A model generated the notes under the pieces. That model did not search any database. It saw only the letters and a list, made by a program, of their open reading frames with translations, and had not been told where the DNA came from. 64,000 nt of DNA. Source: Uranotaenia lowii (Eukaryota > Arthropoda > Insecta > Diptera > Culicidae). The translations under genes and the position numbers were made by a program. Positions 36,453 to 46,887 of this stretch are shown piece after piece (positions within the stretch are counted from its first letter, which is position 1; each line of letters starts with the position of its first letter). Location: positions 157,361,519 to 157,425,518 of the forward strand of contig NC_073693.1 of NCBI RefSeq assembly GCF_029784155.1, written 5' to 3'.

Positions 36453-37150
36453 CACTGCCGGCCAAAAGTTTGGAATCACCCACTAAAAAACATGCAAATT
36501 TTGATCGTTCATATCTCAGCCGTCTTAGGACATATTGCAAAACTTCTGATCTCATTTGAAAGATAATCATCAATAGCTATTTCGGGAATTTGCCCAGAAA
36601 TAATGTTTTAGTTTTGTACCTTACCGCACTCAATATTCAAAGCCGATCATCTCGGGATAGGGTGGACCAAATTTCAAAATTTCAATTGCATTAGGATTCC
36701 AATTCCTTACTTCTCTAAACACAATAAAAAAATATTGTGCAAAAATTTAAGAATGAACTTTTAATCAATAAAATATACACTTAAGTTATCGTTCAAAACT
36801 TTGAGATCACCCCTTAGTATGATGTATCGGCCAAAAGCTGAGTCATTCTTTAAAAAACATGCAAATTTATCTCATTAAAATCTTTCTCACCTAACATCGT
36901 ATTGCAGATCTGAAGGGTTCATTTGGAAGCTTGAAAATTGTAGATTTTCATACATTCATTTAAAAATCATATTTTAAAGTGATAACCATAAATAATTCAC
37001 CTGAAATTAATTGTGTTTTGAAAGTTCACACTTATGGTTCTGAAATTTTAAATAGTAAATATCCATAGCAATTCGAATAGCTATTGTTTACTTTACAATA
37101 TACATTTCTAACCGACAGAATCTATTTTATTGTAATACCTTGCTATAACT
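36453..37150. mobile_element. Tc1-like element end inserted in the gypsy remnant
   Basis: CACTGCCGGCCAAAAGTTTG followed by GAATCACCC, directly after a TA, is typical of Tc1-family termini. CGGCCAAAAG recurs at 36828, 369 bp from its first occurrence at 36459. Both copies are followed by TTTAAAAAACATGCAAATTT-like and TATTGCA..CTGA text, so the element contains a long diverged direct repeat. No transposase frame and no matching inverted right end are visible, so the right border is approximate, set where gypsy integrase homology resumes. Confidence 0.6.
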
Positions 37151-37154
37151 ACCA

Positions 37155-37325
37155 CAGAAACCAAGGAATGGAGAGGATGATTACATGAAGTTTTATCAAT
37201 TGGCCGAACATCGATGATGACGTTGAGGATTTCGTGCAAGATGTAGTGCCTGTGCCCAAGCAGCGAGAGATCCCCGTAAAACAACTCTCATATCTTGACT
37301 CCTTCGTTCAAAATCGATGGAGCAA
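37155..37325 (+). pseudogene. Ty3/gypsy integrase zinc-finger remnant abutting array 3
   Basis: HRNQGMERMI (about 37157-37186), then, shifted, INWPNIDDDVEDFV (about 37197-37238), then in another frame ARCSACAQAARDPRKTTLIS (about 37237-37296). These are the His-His and Cys-X2-Cys halves of the HHCC finger of a gypsy integrase (usually H..HPG.ERM, YWPNIDDDVE, C..CA...). Frameshifts separate each part. It is probably the same old element as 35705-36435, its RT/RNase H part lost around the Tc1-like insertion. The satellite begins at 37326, where integrase sequence should continue. Confidence 0.8.
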
Positions 37326-39395
37326 GTCATGTTTGTCATTTTGTCATTTTTTGTCATTTTGTCATTTTTGTAAATTTTGTAATTTTTTTTCATTTTTGTC
37401 ATTTTTGTCATTTTTATCATTTTTGTCAGTTTTGTCATTTTTTGTCATTTTTGTCATTTTTGTCATTTTTGTCATTTTTGTCATTTTTGTCATTTTTGTC
37501 ATTTTTGTCATTTTTGTCATTTTTGTCATTTTTGTCATTTTTGTCATTTTTGTCATTTTTGTCATTTTTGTCATTTTTGTCATTTTTGTCATTTTTGTCA
37601 TTTTTGTCATTTTTGTCATTTTTGTCATTTTTGTCATTTTTGTCATTTTTGTCATTTTTGTCATTTTTGTCATTTTTGTCATTTTTGTCATTTTTGTCAT
37701 TTTTGTCATTTTTGTCATTTTTGTCATTTTTGTCATTTTTGTCATTTTTGTCATTTTTGTCATTTTTGTCATTTTTGTCATTTTTGTCATTTTTGTCATT
37801 TTTGTCATTTCTGTCATTTTTGTCATTTTTGTCATTTTTGTCATTTTTGTCATTTTTGTCATTTTTGTCATTTTTGTCATTTTTGTCATTTTTGTCATTT
37901 TTGTCATTTTTGTCATTTTTGTCATTTTTGTCATTTTTGTCATTTTTGTCATTTTTGTCATTTTTGTCATTTTTGTCATTTTTGTCATTTTTGTCATTTT
38001 TGTCATTTTTGTCATTTTTGTCATTTTTGTCATTTTTGTCATTTTTGTCATTTTTGTCATTTTTGTCATTTTTGTCATTTTTGTCATTTTTGTCATTTTT
38101 GTCATTTTTGTCATTTTTGTCATTTTTGTCATTTTTGTCATTTTTGTCATTTTTGTCATTTTTGTCATTCTTCTCATTCTTGTCATTTTTGTCATTTTTG
38201 TCATTTTTGACATTCTTGTCATTTTTGTCATTTTTGTCATTTTTGTCATTTTTGTCATTTTTGTCATTTTTGTCATTTTTGTCATTTTTGTCATTTTTGT
38301 CATTTTTGTCATTTTTGTCATTTTTGTCATTTTTGTCATTTTTGTCATTTTTGTCATTTTTGTCATTTTTGTCATTTTTGTCATTTTTGTCATTTTTGTC
38401 ATTTTTGTCATTTTTGTCATTTTTGTCATTTTTGTCATTTTTGTCATTTTTGTCATTTTTGTCATTTTTGTCATTTTTGTCATTTTTGTCATTTTTGTCA
38501 TTTTTGTCATTTTTGTCATTTTTGTCATTTTTGTCATTTTTGTCATTTTTGTCATTTTTGTCATTTTTGTCATTTTTGTCATTTTTGTCATTTTTGTCAT
38601 TTTTGTCATTTTTGTCATTTTTGTCATTTTTGTCATTTTTGTCATTTTTGTCATTTTTGTCATTTTTGTCATTTTTGTCATTTTTGTCATTTTTGTCATT
38701 TTTGTCATTTTTGTCATTTTTGTCATTTTTGTCATTTTTGTCATTTTTGTCATTCTTGTCATTCTTGTCATTTTTGTCATTTTTGTCATTTTTGTCATTT
38801 TTGTCATTTTTGTCATTTTTGTCATTTTTGTCATTTTTGTCATTTTTGTCATTTTTGTCATTTTTGTCATTTTTGTCATTTTTGTCATTTTTGTCATTTT
38901 TGTCATTTTTGTCATTTTTGTCATTTTTGTCATTTTTGTCATTTTTGTCATTTTTGTCATTTTTGTCATTTTTGTCATTTTTGTCATTTTTGTCATTTTT
39001 GTCATTTTTGTCATTTTTCTCATTTTTGTCATTTTTGTCATTTTTGTCATTTTTGTCATTTTTGTCATTTTTGTCATTTTTGTCATTTTTGTCATTTTTG
39101 TCATTTTTGTCATTTTTGTCATTTTTGTCATTTTTGTCATTTTTGTCATTTTTGTCATTTTTGTCATTTTTGTCATTTTTGTCATTTTTGTCATTTTTGT
39201 CATTTTTGTCACTTTTGTCATTTTTGTCATTTTTGTCATTTTTGTCATTTTTGTCATTTTTGTCATTTTTGTCATTTTTGTCATTTTTGTCATTTTTGTC
39301 ATTTTTGTCATTTTTGTCATTTTTGTCATTTTTGTCATTTTTGTCATTTTTGTCATTTTTGTCATTCTTGTCATTTTTGTCATTTTTGTCATTTT
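37326..39395 (-). repeat. Satellite array 3: inverted, TTTTTGTCA on top strand
   Basis: About 230 copies, with the TGACAAAAA unit on the minus strand. It is irregular in the first 110 bases (8- and 10-bp units, GTAATTTTTTTTCA, TTTATCATT, GTCAGTTTTG) and then very regular. Variants CATTCTTCTCATTCTTG near 38167, GACATTCTTG near 38210, GTCATTCTTGTCATTCTTG at 38751-38769 and CACTTTTG near 39211 break the pattern. It opens inside a gypsy integrase remnant and ends at TTTTTTTACATGGTTTG. Confidence 0.98.
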
Positions 39396-42141
39396 TTTAC
39401 ATGGTTTGCGAGTTTTGATTTTTTTAACATCTTCGAATCTTTGAAAATTATTTTCGTCACCATTTTTTTTTTCGGAAAATAAGAATAGGAAGTGTTTAAA
39501 TAATCCGAAATCGAATCCGCACATTTTTCTGACCTTCTCTTAATCAAATTGGTCTCTCAATACGGTTACTCATCCTATCAGCATCGGCTGTCCAGAATCC
39601 GGAAAACCCCAAATGACGGCGCCAATCGGGTGTCACTTGAGCGAGGGCAGGACAGAGCACACTTCTGCTGCGATTGCCAAATTGGACGCTAATTAAGCGA
39701 ATTATCCGATCAATTAATTTACGGAACCAAAACAAATCGATGAAATTGATACTGTCTCCCCCCTCTGAATGTTGCAGCTGTTTTTCCATGGGAGCTGCTG
39801 GAAATAGCCGAAGAAAATTCTAACGAACTAACGGCAGCAAATTGGTCCTCGATTACTTACGCAGATTGTTGTTTTCCGTAGCACACGCCCCTCCAATTGG
39901 ATTCCCCCACGCCTTTTCGATTTCTCGGCCACTTTCTAAACACAACAACAACGAAAACAAAAATCCTATTTTTGTTATTGACGGGACCCTAATTTGCTAC
40001 TGTGAAAACCACCCCCGTTTGTTGGCCAACTTGTCGTTCATTTCGTCCTGGACCTCGTCCTTGTCCAGATCCCAGGGATCAATTATTCATTATTCGGAGA
40101 CACTTCTCGGATTTCGGTCGCTCGTCGATATGCCTTTTGTCGGCAAGGCATTAGGCAGCAAGAATTCCGGGGCCCGAATAAACGCAGTAATTAATTGACT
40201 TATGTTGCCTTGGTGGGCGCACAAGACAAACAGATGATGTTGTTGGGTTGATGAAAGTTTCGTAAGAACTTCCCTTCCCCCATTCGTTAGTTACTTGAGG
40301 ATGTTTGAAGGATCATTTCGCAGCTCGAGTGCCGCAAAGACTTTCGACACAGACTAATTTGAATTTGTTGAGCTGTGAAAAGTGTGCCCAGGAATCAGAT
40401 TTAAGGATCGTTTGGTGTTTTCGGAACGTTAATCAAGCGATCTTGAAGGGATTACGGTAATTATCGAAATGTCAACACATTTTCGGACGTTTCTGGGTAA
40501 AATGAGCCCCTTGAAAGAAGAAGAAGAGTTTTTCATATATCCTGGATCAAAGAGTGTAAATGATTTTTTCTTAGCATTAATTGACATGAAACGATTGTAT
40601 CTTATTATCTCAAAAGCTTTGGACCAGAATGGTTTTTCCTCAGAATGGCAAATACCCGAAAACAAAACTCAGAATGAATCAACCTTCAGTAAAAAATTTT
40701 CCAGAATGGACCATTTATCCAAACTTTATTCGCCATAATGATACATTTCCTAGGAAGAAATATTTCCTTTTTTTCTTTTTTTAGTGAGAACTGAAACAGG
40801 AAAATCATTTTTGAACAAAAAAAAAGGCAAGCTCAAAAAACTAATGAAATCAACCAAAGACTTATCACTTGATGATAGGTTAAGCCAGAGGGCGCCAAAA
40901 TTTTTCGCCCATCAAAGGCTTTCTTGCCTCCAGGGTCGGTCCTGACTCCTGACAAACTGGGGAAAAGTGACTGCAGAGCTGTCGGTAGAAGCTTAGTTAT
41001 GCAACCAAGTGGACTTGGTCGGTTGGACGGCCAGTTGCTCCACACACCCCAAAAGGTGCCTGTGATGCGCTCCAGGACCCGCTCCAGTTGTGGTGCTGCC
41101 TCATTCAACCCTAAGGAATCTCACTCACCCAACCCGATTCTACTACAATCAACTAAGATGGAACCGGTCGCCGGATGTTCCCAAAGTTAGGGAGAAAAGG
41201 AAATATTGCCACCAACAAATCTAGGAGAAGGGAGGAAACTTGTTGGAGGGGAGTTTTGGAGGTAAAACGAGGTCTTGTGATTTATGGTGTGTTTATTACA
41301 TATTTTGTAGTTTTATTCAGTTTTTCATAGCCCGGTTTTGTTGTTATTCTCCATTGTTATAGTTGTTGAAGCTGGCACAATAAATGTCGGGATGCTTTTT
41401 ACTCTTTTCATTTTTTCCTCTCTCTCTTAAGTTTGCCTTTCCGACTTTCACTTGTGTCCCGGATTTCGGAGTTCGGTATCTTGGCCTGACCCCGGGTGTT
41501 GCACATTCCGGAATTTGCCATGGCATGTCATTGCATCCCCTCTGGGGTCATTTGGAAGGGGGGAAGTCATTGGCTCCCCGGTCCTCTGTAGAAGATTAAT
41601 TTAGAGTGGTCTTTTCAGCTGCTGACAAGTTTCTTGCCATCAGTCATTAACTGTGGCGTTCCACTGGCTGGACGTATTAGTTTTTGGTCAGATTGTCGCA
41701 GACAAGCTTTTTGCACATGTTTGTTGATTTAAAAAAAAAATCAGTTACACTTGCCAGTAAAAAAAAAACTCAAATTAGGGGCTTCTTTCAAAATATTTTT
41801 CCTTCAACTAGTTATTTTTAACTAGCTCTACGCTGCGTGCGTTGCAACACATCCATTTATGAAAAATCTAAATAAAATTGTAAATAAATACATACCTGAT
41901 AAACTTCTTGCCTTCTTTCTTTGAAATGTATAACACTTCATTTTCAATTATAACAAGAGAACAACGTCTTTTGTTATCTTTTTACTCACCATGTTCGATC
42001 TAACCCATCTTACTTTGTTAAAAAAAATCATTCAAATATCAATTACCCTCTAATTCCATATTTCTCACAAAAAAAGTAGATTTATTTTTTTTTCGAAAAA
42101 AAAATTGATAATTATAAACTTTGATTAAGTCATTAAGAACG
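39396..42141. other. Intergenic or intronic DNA, no gene recognised
   Basis: About 2.7 kb without a supported gene. It is GC-richer at 39560-40200 and 40880-41620, with frames up to 118 codons on both strands and no recognisable domains. AACTAGCTCTACGCTGCGTG near 41820, followed by CGTTGCAACAC, may be a repeat border. The 60 bases before the LINE contain a duplicated ATTAAGAACGA. Confidence 0.45.
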
Positions 42142-42304
42142 ATTAAGAACGATGATTAGTCATCGCTCACGTCTTGAGCGGATCAGTCGTGTTTTCGGAA
42201 GAGCGGTACAGAGATCACTTTGAGATTAAATAGTTCGTTTTCATAGACAGTAATTGCGGGATCAAGTGCCGTGTGAGTAGTGGCGCGCGCATTTTGATTT
42301 CGCG

Positions 42305-43324
42305 ATGGGACGGCGCGAAAACACCTTTCGCATCGACTTTTCGAATGCTCCCAAGGCCCCTTCGTTTGAAGAAATTCATAACTTCGTCGGGCGTCAACTG
42401 GGTCTTACGCGCGAAAACGTGTTGCTGATGCAACCGAACAGACGACTCGGATGTGTATACGTTAAGGTCGCTGACCTCGATATCGCCGAGCGTGTGATAG
42501 AAGAGCACGATAACAAACACGAAATTGTGGTGGAGGGCAAACCTTACAAAGTGCGTCTTATGATGGAAGACGGAGCGGTCGAAGTGAGACTCTTCGATTT
42601 ATCCGAATTTGTTACAAACGAAGCCGTTGCCGAATTCTTGGCATCGTTCGGCCAGGTCCTAGCGGTACGTGATGTGCTATGGGACGAAAAATTCTTCTTG
42701 GGAGGGGTATCGACTGGTGTTCGAGCTGCTCGCATGATAGTAGATGTGAACATTCCTTCCGTCGTAATTATCGACGGCCAAACTACCTCGTTGAGCTACA
42801 AAGGCCAACGTCAAACATGCATCCATTGCAACGAGTTCTCACACTCAGGTATACCTTGTGTGCAGAACAAAAAACTGCTAGTGCAGAAACTCACAGCAGA
42901 CCAAACAAAACTGTCTTACGCTAATGTAGCTAGACTGCCAACCAAACCAACACTCTCCAAGAGACCTCTTCCTCAAAAACCAACAGCCACCAGTCAACCG
43001 ACACCTACACCGACACCTTCAGCATCCTCACAACCCGAATCCAGCTCAACACAACCCCAACCAACTTCGATGCCTGTATTGACAGTACAGGTAGAAGACA
43101 TCCAGAAAACCAACAAGCAAAGCATGCCTCCTCCAGCTCAACCCAAACCGGCCCAGGAAACAACTCAAAACGAACCGATAACTACTGTCGAAAGTAGCGA
43201 ATCCGATGGCTCACAAACATCTAGAGCCAGTCGGAGTAGCAAGAGACAGAAAAATCCACCAAGCAAAAAAATGAAACCCGCTGGCCCCTACGGTGACATG
43301 ATATCGGATGAAGAAATGCAATAA
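42305..43324 (+). CDS. LINE ORF1 protein, RRM-like and CCHC zinc-knuckle RNA-binding protein
   Basis: 339 residues. ORF1 proteins bind the element's own RNA and act as chaperones in the retrotransposition particle. Residues about 95-165 (VEVRLFDLSEFVTNEAVAEF, then FGQVLAVRD) have an RRM-like beta-alpha pattern. A CX2CX4HX4C knuckle lies at C172, C175, H180 and C185 (CIHCNEFSHSGIPC). Residues about 215-300 form a Pro/Thr/Gln/Ser-rich linker, followed by a basic stretch SSKRQKNPPSKKMK (about 311-324) that could be a nuclear localisation signal, and an acidic end DEEMQ. The chosen ATG at 42305 begins the longest frame and is preceded by no other in-frame ATG nearby. The stop TAA (43322-43324) is one base before an ATG of ORF2. 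Confidence 0.9.
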   Translation: MGRRENTFRIDFSNAPKAPSFEEIHNFVGRQLGLTRENVLLMQPNRRLGCVYVKVADLDIAERVIEEHDNKHEIVVEGKPYKVRLMMEDGAVEVRLFDLSEFVTNEAVAEFLASFGQVLAVRDVLWDEKFFLGGVSTGVRAARMIVDVNIPSVVIIDGQTTSLSYKGQRQTCIHCNEFSHSGIPCVQNKKLLVQKLTADQTKLSYANVARLPTKPTLSKRPLPQKPTATSQPTPTPTPSASSQPESSSTQPQPTSMPVLTVQVEDIQKTNKQSMPPPAQPKPAQETTQNEPITTVESSESDGSQTSRASRSSKRQKNPPSKKMKPAGPYGDMISDEEMQ

Positions 43325-46300
43325 AATGGATCACATCAGTTGTAATATAGCGACAATAAACATCAACACCATCACAAGCCCAACCAAACTCAACGCTCTC
43401 CACACGTTCATACGAATGATGGAGCTTGACATAATTTTTCTTCAAGAAGTTGAAAACGAGCAGCTAAATCTACCAGGATACAACATCATATGTAATGTCG
43501 ATGAAGCCAGGAGAGGAACGGCAATAGCTTTGAAAGATCACATGAAATTTTCTCATATCGAAAAAAGTCTAGATGGAAGATTGGTTGCAGTGCGTGTACA
43601 CAACACAACCTTGTGCAATGTGTACGCGCCATCCGGATCAATACTTCGTGCTCAACGTGAACAGTTTTGTAATAATACTATCGCATACTACCTACGGCAT
43701 CGCACGGAAAACACAATTTTAGGTGGCGACTTCAATTGCGTTATTCGTCGCTGCGATGCCACAGGTCAAAATAACAGCCCCTCTTTACAAAATACAATCC
43801 AACAATTGAACCTCCGAGATGTGTGGTCGCTGCTTCGTCCACATGAAGCTGGCCACACGTATATTACACACAACTCGCAATCCAGGCTCGATCGTTTCTA
43901 TGTGAGCTCTGGATTACAAACACACTTAAGAACAACCAACGTGCATGTCTGCTCTTTCTCGGACCACAAAGCCGTCACCATCCGAATATGCCTACCATTA
44001 CCCGACCCACCACACGGCAGAGGTTTTTGGAGCCTCCGTCCCCACCTGTTGACCGACGAGAATATTGAAGAGTTCCAGATCAATTGGCAATTTTGGACAC
44101 GACAACGACGTCATTATTCATCGTGGATGCACTGGTGGCTATCATACGCTAAAACCAAAACCCAATCTTTTTACCGATGGAAATCGAAACTCGCGTTTGA
44201 AGATTTCCACCACGAACAACTTCGACTCCATGAACTGCTCCGTCACGCGTATGATGGCTACTTTCGCAACCCTGAGATGATAAGAACCATAAATAAGCTG
44301 AAAGGTGAACTGCTTGCACACCAACGACGATTCACCCAACTGTTTATCCGAAACAACGAAACATATGTTGCCGGCGAACCTCTCTCTACTTTCCAATTAG
44401 GTGAGCGGGAAAGAAAACGAACAACGATAAATCAACTTCTAGACGAGCAAAACCAAATTCTCGATAACTCCGCTTCTATACAACGACACATGGTACAGTA
44501 TTTTTCCAACCTGTACACAAATGTTCCAGTTGAACCGAACCAGCATTTCCCGTGCGACCAGCTGATCCCCGAGAACGACGATGAGAACATTGCCTGCATG
44601 CGCGCCATCACAACTGCTGAAATCTACACCGCAATTAAATCAAGTGCATCCAAGAAGTCACCAGGCCCCGACGGTTTGCCGAAAGAATTTTATCTTCGCT
44701 CCTTTGATGTTATACATCGGGAGCTCAATTTAGTGCTTAATGAAGCCTTAGCATCTAACTTTCCTCCAGAGTTCGTCAATGGCATAATAGTGTTAGTGAA
44801 AAAAAGAAACACCACCAACCTTGACACTGCACACGCTTTCCGCCCGATAAGTCTTTTAAATGTGGATTACAAATTGCTTTCTCGGATTTTAAAAGCGAGA
44901 ATCGACAGCATCATCCGAAACAACCACATACTTAGCACTTCCCAAAAATGTTCCAACAGTAACGCAAATATTTTTCAAGCTACGCTCGCAATAAAGGACC
45001 GCATCGCACAGCTGACTTCGAATCGCAGAAAGGGTAAGCTAATTTCGTTCGACCTTGACCACGCTTTTGATCGAGTCGAACACAGTTTTCTCTTTCAAAC
45101 TCTCATCGATCTTGGTTTTAACCCTAATCTGGTACAACTGCTGACAAACATTGCCAACCGCTCAACATCTCGCCTTCTCGTCAATGGTCACACGTCAACA
45201 TATTTCCCCATTCTCCGCTCGGTGCGTCAAGGGGACCCCCTTGCGATGCACTTATTTGTTTTATATCTTCAACCACTCATATGGCGCTTAGAAAACATCT
45301 GCGGCGAGGATCTTATCGTAGCCTACGCTGACGACGTAAGCGTAATCGTCACGAAAAACGAACAGATTTCAAACATGCGCACCGCCTTCAATCAATTCAA
45401 TAAGGTGTCAGGCGCCGTTTTGAATGAGAATAAAACAACATCTGTGGACATAGGACCAACAAGCGGAAACTTTTTATCAGCGTCGTGGCTTAAAACCGAA
45501 CCAGCTATCAAAATACTTGGTTTAATCTTCACAAATTGCATCCGTGAAATGATAAAACTCAATTGGGAAAAACTAATACTCAGCTTTAGTCGACACATTT
45601 GGCTCCACACTCTGCGCACGTTGACTTTACACCAGAAGGTTGTGCTGTTAAATACATTTATCTCGTCGAAATTGTGGTACGTGGCTTCTACTATCATGCC
45701 GTACAGCGTGCATATTGCAAAAATAACCGCAACTATCGGAACATTCCTTTGGCGCGGATATTGCGCCCGAGTTCCCATCCAGCAGCTAGCACGCAATATT
45801 GAACATGGAGGACTGAAACTACACATCCCAGCTTTCAAATGCAAAGCTTTGCTCATTAATCGTCATTTGCGTGAAATCGATTCGATGCCATTCTACAAAA
45901 CATTCATCCTAAATCGCACCCAAACAAGTGTTCCAACAACTCTGCCTTGTCTCTCACAAGTCTTGGAAAGTTATCCAAATATTCCTGACCAGCTGAGACA
46001 AACAATCAACGCCGCCGGGATGCTGAATTTTTTTATTTCGCAAACTGAACCACCTAGAGTCGAACGAGAACAACCGCACGCTAACTGGAGACGCATATGG
46101 ACCAATCTTTCCTCTCGTCTACTGACGCCCAGCCAACGGTGCTCACTTTACGTGTGGGCAAACGGCAAAACTCTTCATCAACAACTTCTACACACGACGC
46201 GACGCGCCGACGGAGACCAATGCCTCTACTGTGGTTCTACGGAGACGATTGAACACAAATTTTTTTCCTGCTCTCGTGTACGGCAAAGCTTTGGACTGTT

Positions 46301-46499
46301 GCAACAGCTGATCGTGTCTATTGGAGGGCGACGCTTATCAAGTGACGATTTACTGAGGCCTGCTCTGGAGGGAATAAATAGAAATACACGCACATCCATT
46401 CTTCGCTTGCTAGCAAGTTATATTGATTATTTTGTGAATTGTTCAGACGTAGTGGTAAATTTCAATGAATTAGAATTTTCTCTAACAAGTGAATTTTAA
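43308..46499 (+). CDS. LINE ORF2 protein: APE endonuclease and reverse transcriptase
   Basis: 1063 residues from 43308; the second Met, M7 at 43326, lies just after the ORF1 stop and may be the real start. The endonuclease nicks target DNA and RT primes cDNA from the nick. Endonuclease motifs: ININTI and FLQEVE near the N-terminus, VYAPSG, GGDFN at 139-143, LDRFY, and SDH at 218-220. RT: SPGPDGLPKEFY, FRPISLLNVDYKLLSRILKA, motif A FDLDHAFD at 581-588, SVRQGDPLAMHLFVLYLQPL, and AYADD at 672-676 with the catalytic Asp pair. The C-terminal CX2CX7HX4C is at C972, C975, H983 and C988. All catalytic residues I can place are present and there is no stop. The frame overlaps ORF1 by 17 bases if the first Met is used. 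No RNase H domain is seen. Confidence 0.95.
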   Translation: MKKCNKMDHISCNIATININTITSPTKLNALHTFIRMMELDIIFLQEVENEQLNLPGYNIICNVDEARRGTAIALKDHMKFSHIEKSLDGRLVAVRVHNTTLCNVYAPSGSILRAQREQFCNNTIAYYLRHRTENTILGGDFNCVIRRCDATGQNNSPSLQNTIQQLNLRDVWSLLRPHEAGHTYITHNSQSRLDRFYVSSGLQTHLRTTNVHVCSFSDHKAVTIRICLPLPDPPHGRGFWSLRPHLLTDENIEEFQINWQFWTRQRRHYSSWMHWWLSYAKTKTQSFYRWKSKLAFEDFHHEQLRLHELLRHAYDGYFRNPEMIRTINKLKGELLAHQRRFTQLFIRNNETYVAGEPLSTFQLGERERKRTTINQLLDEQNQILDNSASIQRHMVQYFSNLYTNVPVEPNQHFPCDQLIPENDDENIACMRAITTAEIYTAIKSSASKKSPGPDGLPKEFYLRSFDVIHRELNLVLNEALASNFPPEFVNGIIVLVKKRNTTNLDTAHAFRPISLLNVDYKLLSRILKARIDSIIRNNHILSTSQKCSNSNANIFQATLAIKDRIAQLTSNRRKGKLISFDLDHAFDRVEHSFLFQTLIDLGFNPNLVQLLTNIANRSTSRLLVNGHTSTYFPILRSVRQGDPLAMHLFVLYLQPLIWRLENICGEDLIVAYADDVSVIVTKNEQISNMRTAFNQFNKVSGAVLNENKTTSVDIGPTSGNFLSASWLKTEPAIKILGLIFTNCIREMIKLNWEKLILSFSRHIWLHTLRTLTLHQKVVLLNTFISSKLWYVASTIMPYSVHIAKITATIGTFLWRGYCARVPIQQLARNIEHGGLKLHIPAFKCKALLINRHLREIDSMPFYKTFILNRTQTSVPTTLPCLSQVLESYPNIPDQLRQTINAAGMLNFFISQTEPPRVEREQPHANWRRIWTNLSSRLLTPSQRCSLYVWANGKTLHQQLLHTTRRADGDQCLYCGSTETIEHKFFSCSRVRQSFGLLQQLIVSIGGRRLSSDDLLRPALEGINRNTRTSILRLLASYIDYFVNCSDVVVNFNELEFSLTSEF

Positions 46500-46887
46500 G
46501 ACGATGTACATAACTTTTAAAGACAAATAAACTAAGAACAAAAAAAAAAAAAATAAAAAATAAAAAAAAAAAAAAAATAAAAAAAAAAAAAAATAAAAAA
46601 AAAAAAAAATTAATAACGAAAGTAAGATTTACTAATCGATCATCGATAGTTTCCATTTTTCGGCAATTTTTGCATTCCCGGGAATCGAGAAATCTGAGCA
46701 TCTTTTTCTTGGAAATTCCCGGGTTCCCGAAAAAAATGGAAAAAAGATATTTGAACGCTCTACGAATGCAAATGAAACAAAACAGCTGTAAATTTATGGT
46801 ATTTTTACATGTTTTATCCTGATTCAGCATTATTAGTATTATTAGTATATTTTTTAACCATCGAAATGTTAAATCTAATTTCGATGT

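Larger units (their letters stand above)
42142..46619 (+). mobile_element. Full-length non-LTR retrotransposon with two intact ORFs
   Basis: A probable target duplication, ATTAAGAACGA at 42142-42152 and ATTAATAACGA at 46609-46619 (10 of 11 match), brackets a 5' UTR of about 150 bp, ORF1, ORF2, a very short 3' UTR (46500-46540) and an A-rich tail with interspersed T (46541-46608). Both frames are uninterrupted, unlike every other retroelement here, so the copy is probably recent and could be active. The domain set (APE endonuclease, RT, C-terminal CCHC; ORF1 with CCHC) excludes R2-type elements. GDPL...FVLYLQPL in RT and a zf-RVT-like C-terminus resemble L1/Tx1-group LINEs, but I do not assign a clade with confidence. 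Confidence 0.9.

Noticed and set aside
37234..39524. 700-codon VIF, LSF and MTK frames over array 3
   Set aside because: Satellite artefact; the first codons are the broken gypsy integrase read in an unrelated frame.
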